DNA of 64,000 nt from Actinomadura rifamycini DSM 43936 (GTDB taxonomy: Bacteria > Actinomycetota > Actinomycetes > Streptosporangiales > Streptosporangiaceae): positions 1 through 64,000 of the forward strand of contig NZ_AULB01000025.1 in NCBI RefSeq assembly GCF_000425065.1. Direction: 5' to 3'. Numbering within the stretch: position 1 is the stretch's first letter; each line of letters begins with the position of its first letter. A model generated the notes under the pieces. That model made no database searches, was not told the DNA's origin, and worked only from the letters and a program-made list of their open reading frames with translations. Positions 1 through 8,603 of the stretch are shown in pieces. Position numbers and translations under genes: made by a program.

Positions 1-1209
1 GGTGTGGCTCGTGGGGTGGGGGACGAACTCGGCGGCGGCGAGCCGGTGCGTCCGGCCGCACCGCGGCCCGGGTCCGGCGGGCCGGTGCGGACGCTGCCCG
101 CACCCGTGCCCGGCGGGCCGGTGCGGACCCTGCCCGCGCCTGCCGGGCCGCAGGCGGGGCCGGGGCGGCCCTCGGGGCCGGCTGCGCCCGCGCCGGACCG
201 GCCGCCGCTCGGAAACCCCAGGCCGGGGCCGGTCCCCGAGTGGGACGAGACCGGGCCGACCGTCAAGCGGGAACCGCCCATGCCGGACCGCCCTCCGCAG
301 CAGCCGCGGCAGCCGAAGCCGCAGGCGCCGACGTTCACGCCCGACAAGGCCCCCGGCATCACGGGCAAGTCGCCGCTGCGGGGGCGCAACATCGCCGCCG
401 AGGTCGCCACCATCGGGCTGGAGGGGCTGTACGGGAGGTTGCTCGCCCCGAAACTGAACTGGGTGGCCCAGAAGATCACCGAGGACCCGGAGTTCGCGCG
501 GCAGTTCGCGGACGAGTACGACCGGTACCAGGACCTTTCGTGGGTCGAGCGCCGCACGCGGGACTTCAGCCAGTTCTTCGGTGCCGACTCGGAGCGGTTC
601 CCGGAAGACTACTTCGTGCCCGAGTTGCGGGAGCTCGTGGAGGAGGTGCTGAATCCCCCGGCGCCGCAGCAGACGTCGCCGCCCGCACCGGACGACGACC
701 GGACCAGGTTCGGTGTGATGACCCCCAGGGACGAGGCCGACACCCGCACGACCGAGGCGGTCTACCGCTACAAGGTCGGGGAGGAAGGCGAGAACCTGGA
801 CCTGCTGCTCCGGGACGAGCCGCGCCGGGCGCCCGCGCCGTCCGGGGAGTCCGGTCCGGAGCGGGAGGAGAAGGGCGAGTCCGGTCTCGAGCGGCACCAG
901 CGGCTCATGGACCGGATGGACGAGCGCCGCGAGGAGAAGGAGGAGCGGCGGGAGCGCGAGGCCGAGAAGGAGCAGGAGCGCCTCGACGCGCGGGACGGCG
1001 GCGGCCGCGGCGGGGACGGCGGCCCGCCGCCCGCCCAGGGGCCGTCGAGCCCGCCGCCGGCCGCGAGCCCTCCGGCGTCCGGTGGCGGGGGTGCGCCGTC
1101 GGGTGGCGGCGGTCCGGCTCCCGCGCCCGCACCGGAGCGGTTGCACCGGCTGGAGCGGGGGCCCGAGGACGACGGCGGGCCGTCCGGTGACGCGTCCGTC
1201 CGTGTCTGA
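1..1209 (+). CDS. Pro/Gly/Arg-rich protein, paralogue of the next gene (5' end outside window)
   Basis: The frame is open to the left edge; a GTG at 4 is probably internal, so the gene is taken as partial. The visible ~400 residues start with a Pro/Gly/Arg-rich low-complexity stretch. A folded-looking module follows (about residues 125-285) with EFARQFADEYDRYQDLSW and later AVYRYKVGEEGENLDLLLRD. An acidic Glu/Arg coiled-coil-like stretch, a Gly/Ser/Pro linker and the tail RLHRLERGPEDDGG end the protein. The same module and tail occur in the next gene (EFVDEYNERNRDWW; AVYRAPVGKEGVGLDQTLLLRD; RLKRLERGPEGRSG), so the two are paralogues. I do not recognise the family; an envelope or extracellular role is inferred only from the paralogue's signal sequence. 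Confidence 0.75.
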   Translation, partial: GVARGVGDELGGGEPVRPAAPRPGSGGPVRTLPAPVPGGPVRTLPAPAGPQAGPGRPSGPAAPAPDRPPLGNPRPGPVPEWDETGPTVKREPPMPDRPPQQPRQPKPQAPTFTPDKAPGITGKSPLRGRNIAAEVATIGLEGLYGRLLAPKLNWVAQKITEDPEFARQFADEYDRYQDLSWVERRTRDFSQFFGADSERFPEDYFVPELRELVEEVLNPPAPQQTSPPAPDDDRTRFGVMTPRDEADTRTTEAVYRYKVGEEGENLDLLLRDEPRRAPAPSGESGPEREEKGESGLERHQRLMDRMDERREEKEERREREAEKEQERLDARDGGGRGGDGGPPPAQGPSSPPPAASPPASGGGGAPSGGGGPAPAPAPERLHRLERGPEDDGGPSGDASVRV

Positions 1210-1227
1210 CCCGCGTTCCGTCTGAGC

Positions 1228-1255
1228 GAGGCCCGCGCCGACCGGCGCGGGCCTC
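1228..1255 (+). terminator. Strong hairpin after first Pro-rich gene
   Basis: A perfect 12-bp stem, GAGGCCCGCGCC / GGCGCGGGCCTC, with loop GACC begins 18 nt after the stop codon. There is no U-tract, as is usual in high-GC actinomycetes. The same 12-bp stem recurs after the paralogous gene at 4605-4634. Confidence 0.75.
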
Positions 1256-1357
1256 GCGCGCGCGGGCGTCCCTGGGGTGTCCGGGAAGTGTCCGGGAGGT
1301 GTCCGGACGCCCCGGAAGGGTTGCCGGACGCCTCGCCGGACGGATGGGCTGGCGAGC

Positions 1358-4300
1358 ATGATCAGACCGATACGAGTGGGCTTGACCCTGGGCGGGGGAT
1401 TCCTCTTCACCGTCCTCGGTGCCTTGGCCCACGACGTGCTGGCGGCGGACGCCGCGCACGCGGCGGAGGGGCCCGCGCCCCCGAGGCTCGTGCACGCGGC
1501 GTCGTCCCCGAGCGCGTCGGACAACCCCTTCGCGCAGCGCCTCGAGGAGCAGCAGCGGCGGCTGCGCGAGCGGATCGAGCGGGCCCAGGAGCAGTACCGG
1601 GTGCCGCAGACCCGGCCGCGGGACGCGGAGCCGCGCCCGTCCTCGAACGCACCGGACCGGCCCGTCCAGTTCGGCGGTGCGGACGGCCCGGACGGCGCCG
1701 GCGACCAGGACGAGCCCGGGCGGACCCCGAACCCGGAGCGGCCCGAGGACACCCCGGCCAAGCCCGGACCGGACCCGGCCCCGGGCGTCCCGGGCGCGGA
1801 CGGTCCCGGTTCGTCCGATGCCCCGGACCTCCCCGAGAGCGTGCCGCCGGCCTCCGGACCGGTGGGACGGGACGGCGAGGAGGACCGCACGGCGCCCGAG
1901 CGGCGCACCACCTCCGGGTGGCGCGGACGCCTCGGACCCGTCGGGCGCGGGCCGTTCCATCCCGAGCCCTGGATCATGACGAGTCCGCGCACGATGCGGG
2001 TGCTGTGGGGGCGGACCGCCGCCGCGGGCGAGGCCATCGACCCCCTGGCCCAGCGGGCCGTGTACAGCGGTGGGCCGATACTCGCGGACGGCACCAACCC
2101 CTTCGACAACCCCGTTACGCCGCTTCGCTTCGTGCAGCCGGTCGGGGACTTCCTCGAGCCGTACCTGCGGGAGCACCGCGCGCAGGCGCTTACGAGGGCC
2201 GAGAAGCGGGCGGAACGCGCCGCCCAGGCCGTCGAGCGCGCACGTAGCCAAGGGGCCGGCACTCAGCGCGCCTACCGGCGTCTGGCCAAGGCCAACCAGG
2301 CCCTCGTCAAGGCGCGCCAGAAGCACGTGCAGGCGGTCCGCAAGGACCTGGTGGGGACGCAGCAGCGTCTCGAACGACTCGAGGCGAAGCGCGCCAACAC
2401 CCGCAACCCGCTGACCCGCGGGCTCGTCTCCGACGACCTGGTCATGGCGCGCCATGCCCGGTGGAGCGCCGTGCTCGCCGCCGAGCAGCTCGACGACGAG
2501 TCCTGGGCGCGCGGGGCAGGCTGGCGCCCGGGCGAGGGCGACCGGTCCCTGTCCCCCAAGCCGTCCGGACGCACCCAGCAGCAGCCGTCGTCCGGACGCA
2601 CCGGGCAGTCGTCCGGACGGACCGGCGGCACGGCTCCGCGCACCGGGCCGATCCCCGGACGGGGCAGGCAGCAGGGCACCTGGCCCAGCCTCCGCACCGG
2701 ACCCACCGCACCGGCCGCGGCCCCACGCACCGGACCCAGCACCGGACGCACCGCGCCGGCCGGCACCCAGCGCACCGGGCCCATCCCCGGACGCGGCGGC
2801 CGACAGGGCACCTGGCCCAGCCTCCGCACCGGACCGGGCACCGGACGCACCGCGCCAGCCGCGGCCCCGCGCACTGGCCCCGGCACTGGACGCACCGCAC
2901 CGGTCGCCAACCGGCGTACCGGGCCCATTCCCGGGCGCGGCAGGCAGCAGGGCACCTGGCCCAGCCTGCGCACCGGACCGGGAACCGGACGCACCGCGCC
3001 GGCCACAGCCCCCCGCACGGGGCCCAGCGCCGGACGAACCGAACCGGCCGGCACCCAGCGCACCGGGCCCATTCCTGGGCGAGGCGGGCGACAGGGCACC
3101 TGGCCCAGCCTGCGCGCCGGACGCACCGCGCCGGCCGCCAACCCGCGTACCGGGCCCATTCCCGGGCGCGGCAATCGCCAGGGTGCCTGGCCGAGTCTCC
3201 GTGCGGGCGGCGCCGGACGTGCCGCGCCGGGCGCGAGCGCGCCGCGGGGTGGGGACGATGGGTCCGGGCCCCGCTTCGGGGGGAACGGGCCGAGCGGGCC
3301 GCGTGGGACCGGTGGTGACGGTGGGGGTCTCCCGCCGACGCGGCCGGGGCCGTCCACGGGGCCCAAGCCCGTGGCGCCCGCGCCGTCCGGTGGGGCGGCG
3401 GACCCGGTGCCGCCCGGGCGGAGCTGGCCGGCGCGCGGGGTTCCCGGGGCGTCGGGCGGTCCGGTCGCGCCGCCGACCGGACCCGGCACGCCGACCGGAC
3501 CCGGGACGCCGCCCGGTGGGGCGGGTCGTCCGTCGGTGCCGGGGTCCTCGCCCGGGGGTGTGGTGCCTCCGGCGGGTCCGGAGACGCAGCCCGGTCAGGT
3601 GCCTCCGGTGAAGCTTCCGCCGGGGGCGGGACGGCCGCCGGTCGTCGGGGTTCCGCCGTCGGCCCGGTTCCAGGGCATGACCGGGGGCTACGGCATGGCG
3701 ATGAGCGGGATGGCGATGAACGCGCAGGTCATCTCGCTCAACTACGGGTTCCAGCGGGCCGAGGAAGCCAGGACGAGGGCGGACGAGCTGGCCGAGGAGT
3801 TCGCCACCGACAGGGGCGCGGCCAAGGAGTTCGTGGACGAGTACAACGAGCGGAACCGCGACTGGTGGTCGCAGGTGACCTGGGGGTTCGGCGACCACAG
3901 GTTCAAGTCCGGCGAGCTGAGCCGGGAGCTGCTCGATCGCGTCAAGGCGATGTACCCCGATCTGTTCGTGCAGCGGATCGAGGAGCCGGAGGCTCCGCCG
4001 CTGACGCCGGAGGAGATCGAGCGGCTGCCCGATCCGGCGGTGTACCGGGCGCCGGTGGGGAAGGAGGGCGTGGGCCTCGACCAGACCCTGCTGCTCCGCG
4101 ATCCGAAGCCGACCGTGGTCGCGCCGGAAGGGGAGCCCGCGCCGGGTGCGGAGTCCCGTGACGACCGTCCGCCGCGGACGGGGGTGCGGCAGTACGGCCG
4201 GGAGCTGCGGCACGGTGCCGGGTCGGGCGGCCGCATGCCCCACGAGGGGTGGCGGAGCGACGACGCGCCGCGCTACGGGAACCGGGACGAGGACGAGCGT

Positions 4301-4579
4301 GACGGCTCCTCGCAGCGGCGCGAGGGCAACATGCTGCACGAGGGCGGCGGCCGCGGGCCGTCGGGGCCGCCGTCCGGTGGCGCGCCGTCCGGGTCCGCCC
4401 CGGCGCCGTCCGCGCCTCCGTCCGGGGGCGGCGGGCAGCCGAGTCCGGGCAACGCCGGCGGTCCGCCGGCCAGCGGCGGGAGTGGGCCGGCGCCCGATCC
4501 CGGCCGGGGCCGGCTGAAGCGGCTGGAGCGGGGGCCCGAAGGCCGTTCGGGCAACGCTTCCCCGGACGTCCGGGTGTAG
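1358..4579 (+). CDS. Large secreted or membrane-anchored Pro/Gly/Arg-rich repeat protein
   Basis: The 1073-residue protein is started at ATG 1358 because MIRPIRVGLTLGGGFLF opens a classic signal sequence (basic residues, hydrophobic stretch to about residue 30, then DAAHAAEG as a possible cleavage area). A GTG at 1277 would place 27 unlikely residues before it. After the signal come a charged Pro-rich region, a helical region (~residues 235-375, rich in Ala/Arg/Gln/Lys), a Thr/Gly/Arg/Pro tandem-repeat region (~428-615), a Pro/Gly linker, and the C-terminal module shared with the upstream gene (~768-930), ending in RLKRLERGPEG. The layout resembles an exported filamentous or wall-spanning protein, but I recognise no family and assign no function. 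Confidence 0.8.
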   Translation: MIRPIRVGLTLGGGFLFTVLGALAHDVLAADAAHAAEGPAPPRLVHAASSPSASDNPFAQRLEEQQRRLRERIERAQEQYRVPQTRPRDAEPRPSSNAPDRPVQFGGADGPDGAGDQDEPGRTPNPERPEDTPAKPGPDPAPGVPGADGPGSSDAPDLPESVPPASGPVGRDGEEDRTAPERRTTSGWRGRLGPVGRGPFHPEPWIMTSPRTMRVLWGRTAAAGEAIDPLAQRAVYSGGPILADGTNPFDNPVTPLRFVQPVGDFLEPYLREHRAQALTRAEKRAERAAQAVERARSQGAGTQRAYRRLAKANQALVKARQKHVQAVRKDLVGTQQRLERLEAKRANTRNPLTRGLVSDDLVMARHARWSAVLAAEQLDDESWARGAGWRPGEGDRSLSPKPSGRTQQQPSSGRTGQSSGRTGGTAPRTGPIPGRGRQQGTWPSLRTGPTAPAAAPRTGPSTGRTAPAGTQRTGPIPGRGGRQGTWPSLRTGPGTGRTAPAAAPRTGPGTGRTAPVANRRTGPIPGRGRQQGTWPSLRTGPGTGRTAPATAPRTGPSAGRTEPAGTQRTGPIPGRGGRQGTWPSLRAGRTAPAANPRTGPIPGRGNRQGAWPSLRAGGAGRAAPGASAPRGGDDGSGPRFGGNGPSGPRGTGGDGGGLPPTRPGPSTGPKPVAPAPSGGAADPVPPGRSWPARGVPGASGGPVAPPTGPGTPTGPGTPPGGAGRPSVPGSSPGGVVPPAGPETQPGQVPPVKLPPGAGRPPVVGVPPSARFQGMTGGYGMAMSGMAMNAQVISLNYGFQRAEEARTRADELAEEFATDRGAAKEFVDEYNERNRDWWSQVTWGFGDHRFKSGELSRELLDRVKAMYPDLFVQRIEEPEAPPLTPEEIERLPDPAVYRAPVGKEGVGLDQTLLLRDPKPTVVAPEGEPAPGAESRDDRPPRTGVRQYGRELRHGAGSGGRMPHEGWRSDDAPRYGNRDEDERDGSSQRREGNMLHEGGGRGPSGPPSGGAPSGSAPAPSAPPSGGGGQPSPGNAGGPPASGGSGPAPDPGRGRLKRLERGPEGRSGNASPDVRV
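2639..3202 (+). repeat. Coding tandem repeat, RTGPIPGRG..QGTWPSLR units
   Basis: Five copies of a 19-residue core (RTGPIPGRG, two variable residues, QGTWPSLR or QGAWPSLR) begin at 2639, 2771, 2915, 3059 and 3146. Spacings are 132, 144, 144 and 87 nt, so the basic period is about 144 nt (48 residues), with one shorter unit at each end. Connecting segments are rich in GRTAPA motifs. Synonymous differences between copies suggest the protein repeat is under selection. Confidence 0.9.
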
Positions 4580-4604
4580 AAGCCCGGGACCGTTTCGTCC
4601 GAAC

Positions 4605-4634
4605 GAGGCCCGCGCCGGCGACGGCGCGGGCCTC
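4605..4634 (+). terminator. Hairpin after second Pro-rich gene, copy of the one at 1228
   Basis: The stem GAGGCCCGCGCC / GGCGCGGGCCTC is identical to the hairpin at 1228-1255, with loop GGCGAC. Flanking CGAACG and CGTTCG nearly extend it. The gene-plus-terminator unit appears to have been duplicated as a block. Confidence 0.75.
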
Positions 4635-4686
4635 ACCCGTTCGTCCGGCGGGAGGGGTCCCGGGGGCGGCGGCCGATACTTCGGGC

Positions 4687-5895
4687 ATGCGGAAGAGTTC
4701 ACGGGCGGAGGTCCGCCGGATCGCGGGGGCGGTCGCGTTCGACACGGTCATGCACCACGCGGACGCGTTCGCGCGGACGGCGTACGCCGAGGAGACGATG
4801 GGGGCGGCGGCGCGGCGGGTGGCCGAGCGGGTCGCGCGGGCGGTGGCGGGGGAGCGCGTCGCGGAGGCCGAGGTGATCGTGCGGTCCGCGGAGGGGGCGG
4901 CCGAGGAGGTCGCGGCGCGCACCGCGGAGAAGGTGGCCGAGTCGGCGTCGGCGGAGACGCTGAAGCGGGCGCTCGCGGCGGTGGAGGAGGAGCTCGGGGA
5001 CGCGTGGGAGGCGCTGGAGGAGTCGCGGACCGAGCTGGCCCGGACGGTCGGGGAGTTCGCGCGCGGCGAGGCGGCGCGGGCCGTGGCCGAGGCCGCCGCG
5101 GAGGCGGTGCCGCCCGTGGTGGAGGTGCGGGTGGGCGCCGCGGCGGAGGCCGTCCGGGTCGGCGGGCACACGCACGCGGTGTTCCCCGACCTGGTGCTGG
5201 CGCTGGGGGCGGGGTGCCACGTGCTGCTGGTGGGTCCGGCGGGGACGGGGAAGTCGATGATGGCGCAGCAGGCCGCGGAGGCGTTCGGGCAGGAGTTCCA
5301 CGCGCTGTCGCTGGGGCCGACGACGCCGATGAGCAAGATCTTCGGCTACTACGACGCGCACGGGAACTACCACGGCACCCCGTTCCGGCGGGCGTTCGAG
5401 CACGGCGGGCTGATGCTGCTCGACGAGCTGGACAGCGGCCATCCGGGGCTGCTCGCCGAGCTGAACCAGGCGCTGTCCATCCGGTCGTGCGCGTTCGCCG
5501 ACGGCATGGTGCGGGCCCACCCGGACTTCCGGCTGGTCGCGACGGCGAACACGTATGGGACGGGCGGCGACCGGCGGTACGTGGGCCGGCAGGCGCTCGA
5601 CGCGGCGACGCTCGACCGGTTCGCGGTCGTGGACGTCCCGGTCGACGAGGAGCTCGAGGAGCGCGTGGCGCTCGCGCACGCCCCGGACCGGACGGACGAC
5701 GCCCGCGGGGTGCTCGCGGAGGTGCGGCGGCTGCGGGCGGCGGCCGAGGAGAAGCGGCTCCCGGTGATGTTCTCGCCGCGGGCCTGCATCGACGCGGCGC
5801 GGCTGCTGCAGGCGGGGGCGAGCGTCGAGCAGGCGATGCGGTGGCGGGTCGTCCGGGGGATGTCGGCGGCGCACCGTTCGGCGCTCGGGCTGTGA
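4687..5895 (+). CDS. AAA+ ATPase, MoxR/dynein-related (AAA_5) type
   Basis: 402 residues. The first ~150 are Ala/Glu/Arg-rich and probably helical. The AAA+ core follows with Walker A GPAGTGKS (~183-190), Walker B LMLLDELD (~242-249) and a sensor-like LVATANTYGTGGDRRYVG. This resembles CbbQ/NirQ/CobS-type ATPases that remodel a client together with a VWA-like or metal-binding partner, and the next gene overlaps this stop by 4 nt. GATACT lies 6 nt before the ATG with no Shine-Dalgarno sequence, suggesting a leaderless transcript. The ATPase class is secure; the client is unknown. Confidence 0.88.
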   Translation: MRKSSRAEVRRIAGAVAFDTVMHHADAFARTAYAEETMGAAARRVAERVARAVAGERVAEAEVIVRSAEGAAEEVAARTAEKVAESASAETLKRALAAVEEELGDAWEALEESRTELARTVGEFARGEAARAVAEAAAEAVPPVVEVRVGAAAEAVRVGGHTHAVFPDLVLALGAGCHVLLVGPAGTGKSMMAQQAAEAFGQEFHALSLGPTTPMSKIFGYYDAHGNYHGTPFRRAFEHGGLMLLDELDSGHPGLLAELNQALSIRSCAFADGMVRAHPDFRLVATANTYGTGGDRRYVGRQALDAATLDRFAVVDVPVDEELEERVALAHAPDRTDDARGVLAEVRRLRAAAEEKRLPVMFSPRACIDAARLLQAGASVEQAMRWRVVRGMSAAHRSALGL

Positions 5896-6749
5896 GCGGG
5901 GTCGGCGAGACGGTGCACGCGCTGGAGCCGATGTGGTCGTGGCAGGAGTTCGTGGACCGGGCGCGCGAACCCGACAGCATTCCGGACGGCTGCGGCCGCC
6001 ACGACCGGGGGACGTGGCCGGGCGCGTCCTGGGAGGAGGCGCTGCGGCTGGCGAGGGACGGCTGGGCGACCGTGCTGCCGGAGGTGGACGCCGAGGTCGC
6101 CGAGCTGCGGGAACGGGTGCGGGACGAGGTGGTGACGACGGCGCTCGCGCCCGCGTGGGACGTGACGGGCGGGGAGGTGGACGTCGGCGTCTACCTGAGC
6201 GGTACGCCGGAGTGCATGGTGGACGCGGTGCCGCAGCGGCTCTCGACGCGGGGCCGCGTGGTGGCGTTCCTCGTCCCGGCCGGGTACGTCCACACGACCC
6301 CGCACGCGGCGGTGCGCAACCGGGGGGTGGCGCTGGCCGCGCTGTGCTCGACGATCATCGCGGCGGGGCACAGCGTGGAGGTCTGGTCGGGTTTCTGCGC
6401 GCACGTGGGGGCGGGCGAGCGGTACGCGGGGGTGGCGCGGGTGGTGTCGGCGGCGGAGCCGCTGGACATGGGGCGGCTGATGTTCGTGATGGCGCACCCG
6501 GCGATGCTGCGGCGCCTGTGGTTCGCGGTCTACGACAGCGCCCCGCGCCCCGTGGCGAGGCGCATGCGCGACCACGAATACGGGCGTGCGCCGTACACCT
6601 GCCTTCCGGACGATCTGCCCGACGGGGTCCCCGACCCGTACGTCCTGCCTTACCTCTCGCCGGGCGACCCGCAGTGGGAGACGGCGGAGACCGCGCTGGC
6701 CTGGTGCCAGGAGATGTTCACCAGCCTGAACCTTCTCCGCAGCCCGTGA
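5892..6749 (+). CDS. Phage-like partner protein of the AAA+ ATPase (DUF7192-like)
   Basis: 285 residues from a GTG overlapping the ATPase stop (GTGA), so the two are translationally coupled. Features seen: SWEEALRLARDGW near residue 37, a central GVYLSGTPECMVDAVPQRL, then a Rossmann/VWA-like block (RGRVVAFLVPAGYV ... GVALAALCSTIIAAGHSVEVW). From memory this pattern occurs in a family of phage and actinomycete proteins of unknown function encoded next to CbbQ-like ATPases. No complete MIDAS motif (DxSxS) is visible, so a metal-binding VWA is not claimed. A substrate-binding partner for the ATPase is inferred. Confidence 0.65.
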   Translation: MSGVGETVHALEPMWSWQEFVDRAREPDSIPDGCGRHDRGTWPGASWEEALRLARDGWATVLPEVDAEVAELRERVRDEVVTTALAPAWDVTGGEVDVGVYLSGTPECMVDAVPQRLSTRGRVVAFLVPAGYVHTTPHAAVRNRGVALAALCSTIIAAGHSVEVWSGFCAHVGAGERYAGVARVVSAAEPLDMGRLMFVMAHPAMLRRLWFAVYDSAPRPVARRMRDHEYGRAPYTCLPDDLPDGVPDPYVLPYLSPGDPQWETAETALAWCQEMFTSLNLLRSP

Positions 6750-6869
6750 ACTGCTCACCGTCTGCGGTCGGGCGTTTACTGAAACAGCACCGCGCGTGAC
6801 TTTTCCCTGTGTCGCTCCGGGTACGGCGGCCCTGAGGGGACCGTCGCGCAGCGAGAGGAGAGGGGCGTC

Positions 6870-8537
6870 GTGACCGACGTTTCGAGCAGGGGGTCGCAAC
6901 CGGGTGACGAGCGGGAGGTGCTGACCAACCGGCAGGGCCATCCGGTCTACGACAACCAGAACCAGCGGACGGTCGGGGCGCGGGGCCCGGCGACGCTGGA
7001 GAACTACCAGTTCCTGGAGAAGATCAGCCACTTCGACCGGGAGCGGGTGCCGGAGCGGGTCGTGCACGCGCGCGGCGTGACGGCGTTCGGGTACTTCGAG
7101 GCGTACGGCCGGTGGGGCGACGAGCCGATCGCGAACTACACGCGCGCGAAGCTGTTCCAGGAGGAGGGGAAGCGGACGCCGCTGGCGATCCGGTTCTCGA
7201 CGGTCATCGGCGGCCGCGACTCGGCGGAGACGGCGCGCGACCCGCGGGGCTTCGCGGTGAAGTTCTACACCGAGGACGGCAACTGGGACCTGGTGGGGAA
7301 CAACCTGGCGGTGTTCTTCATCCGGGACGCGATCAAGTTCCCGGACGTCATCCATGCGCTGAAGCCGGACCCGGTGACGTTCCGGCAGGAGCCGAACCGG
7401 ATCTTCGACTTCATGTCGCAGACGCCGGAGGCGCTGCACATGCTCGTGAACCTGTTCAGCCCGCGGGGGATCCCTTCCGACTACCGGCACATGCAGGGGT
7501 TCGGGGTGAACACCTACAAGTGGGTGAACCAGGCCGGGGAGACCAAGCTGGTCAAGTACCACTGGATGCCGAAGCAGGGCGTCCGGAGCATGACGGAGGC
7601 GGACGCCGCCGCCGTGCAGGCGAGCGACCTGGGGCACGCGACGCGGGACCTGCACGAGGCGATCGACCGGGGCGACTTCCCGGAGTGGGAGCTCGTCGTG
7701 CAGATGATGGACGACCACGAGCACCCGGAGCTCGACTTCGACCCGCTGGACGACACGAAGGTGTGGCCGGAGAACGAGTTCCCGCCGCAGCCGGTCGGGC
7801 GGATGGTGCTGAACGAGAACGTGAAGGACAACTTCGCGGAGAACGAGCAGATCTCGTTCGGGACGGGCGTCCTGGTGGACGGGCTCGACTTCTCCGACGA
7901 CAAGATGCTGGTGGGGCGCACGTTCTCCTACAGCGACACCCAGCGGTTCCGGGTGGGCCCGAACTACCTGCAGCTTCCGGTCAACCGGGCCAAGAGCGCC
8001 ACCGTGCGGACGAACCAGCGGGACGGCCAGATGGCCTACTACGTCGACGGCTCCGGCGACAACCCGCACGTGAACTACGAGCCGTCCATCACGGGGGGCC
8101 TGCGGGAGGCGCAGTACCCGACGTCGGACGACGAGGGCCCGGAGATCGTCGGCCGGGTGACGCGCAAGCGGATCCCGCGGACGAACGACTACGTGCAGGC
8201 CGGGCAGCGGTACCTGCTGATGGAGGACTGGGAGCGGGACTCGCTGGTCGAGACGTTCGTGGGGCAGCTGTCGCAGTGCGAGCGGCCGATCCAGGAGCGG
8301 ATGGTGTGGCACTTCCTGCTGGCGGAGGACGATCTGGGCCTCCGGGTCGGCGAGGGGCTCGGAATCGGGCCGGACGCCGTCGCGCACCTGGACCCGCTGC
8401 CGGGGCAGACGCTGACGGACGAGGACGAGCGGCGCCGCGCGAACCTCGGCAAGAACGGGTCGCGGGACGTCGGGGATCTGAAGATGACGCACTGCGTGCC
8501 GAACGAGCGGGCCGTCCACCATTTCGGGGAGGGGTGA
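6870..8537 (+). CDS. Monofunctional haem catalase
   Basis: 555 residues; converts hydrogen peroxide to water and oxygen in the cytoplasm. The catalytic His is in RVVHARG (about residue 66), the catalytic Asn region in DGNWDLVGNN (~136-145), and the proximal haem Tyr in RTFSYSDTQRFRVG (~354). Conserved PVNR and NYLQLP are present. Length and order match the small/medium-subunit catalase clade. The start is GTG 6870 behind a purine-rich Shine-Dalgarno (GAGAGGAGAGGGG). It ends in a hairpin shared with the convergent gene. No OxyR- or Fur-like gene is adjacent. Confidence 0.95.
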   Translation: MTDVSSRGSQPGDEREVLTNRQGHPVYDNQNQRTVGARGPATLENYQFLEKISHFDRERVPERVVHARGVTAFGYFEAYGRWGDEPIANYTRAKLFQEEGKRTPLAIRFSTVIGGRDSAETARDPRGFAVKFYTEDGNWDLVGNNLAVFFIRDAIKFPDVIHALKPDPVTFRQEPNRIFDFMSQTPEALHMLVNLFSPRGIPSDYRHMQGFGVNTYKWVNQAGETKLVKYHWMPKQGVRSMTEADAAAVQASDLGHATRDLHEAIDRGDFPEWELVVQMMDDHEHPELDFDPLDDTKVWPENEFPPQPVGRMVLNENVKDNFAENEQISFGTGVLVDGLDFSDDKMLVGRTFSYSDTQRFRVGPNYLQLPVNRAKSATVRTNQRDGQMAYYVDGSGDNPHVNYEPSITGGLREAQYPTSDDEGPEIVGRVTRKRIPRTNDYVQAGQRYLLMEDWERDSLVETFVGQLSQCERPIQERMVWHFLLAEDDLGLRVGEGLGIGPDAVAHLDPLPGQTLTDEDERRRANLGKNGSRDVGDLKMTHCVPNERAVHHFGEG

Positions 8538-8573
8538 CGGCCCGCCGGAGCGGCGCGCGGTGACGGGTTCCGG

Positions 8574-8603
8574 CGGCCGCCCCTTCCGCGTCAGGGGCGG
8601 CCG
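8574..8603. terminator. Bidirectional hairpin between convergent genes
   Basis: CGGCCGCCCC and GGGGCGGCCG form a 10-bp stem with a 10-nt loop. It lies between the catalase stop and the stop of the minus-strand gene, overlapping the last codons of the latter. Confidence 0.5.

Noticed and set aside
905..4702. Long minus-strand open frame (1265 codons) opposite the Pro-rich genes
   Set aside because: Product is Arg/Pro/Gly-rich with no domain; it is the antisense shadow of high-GC coding sequence, including the repeats.
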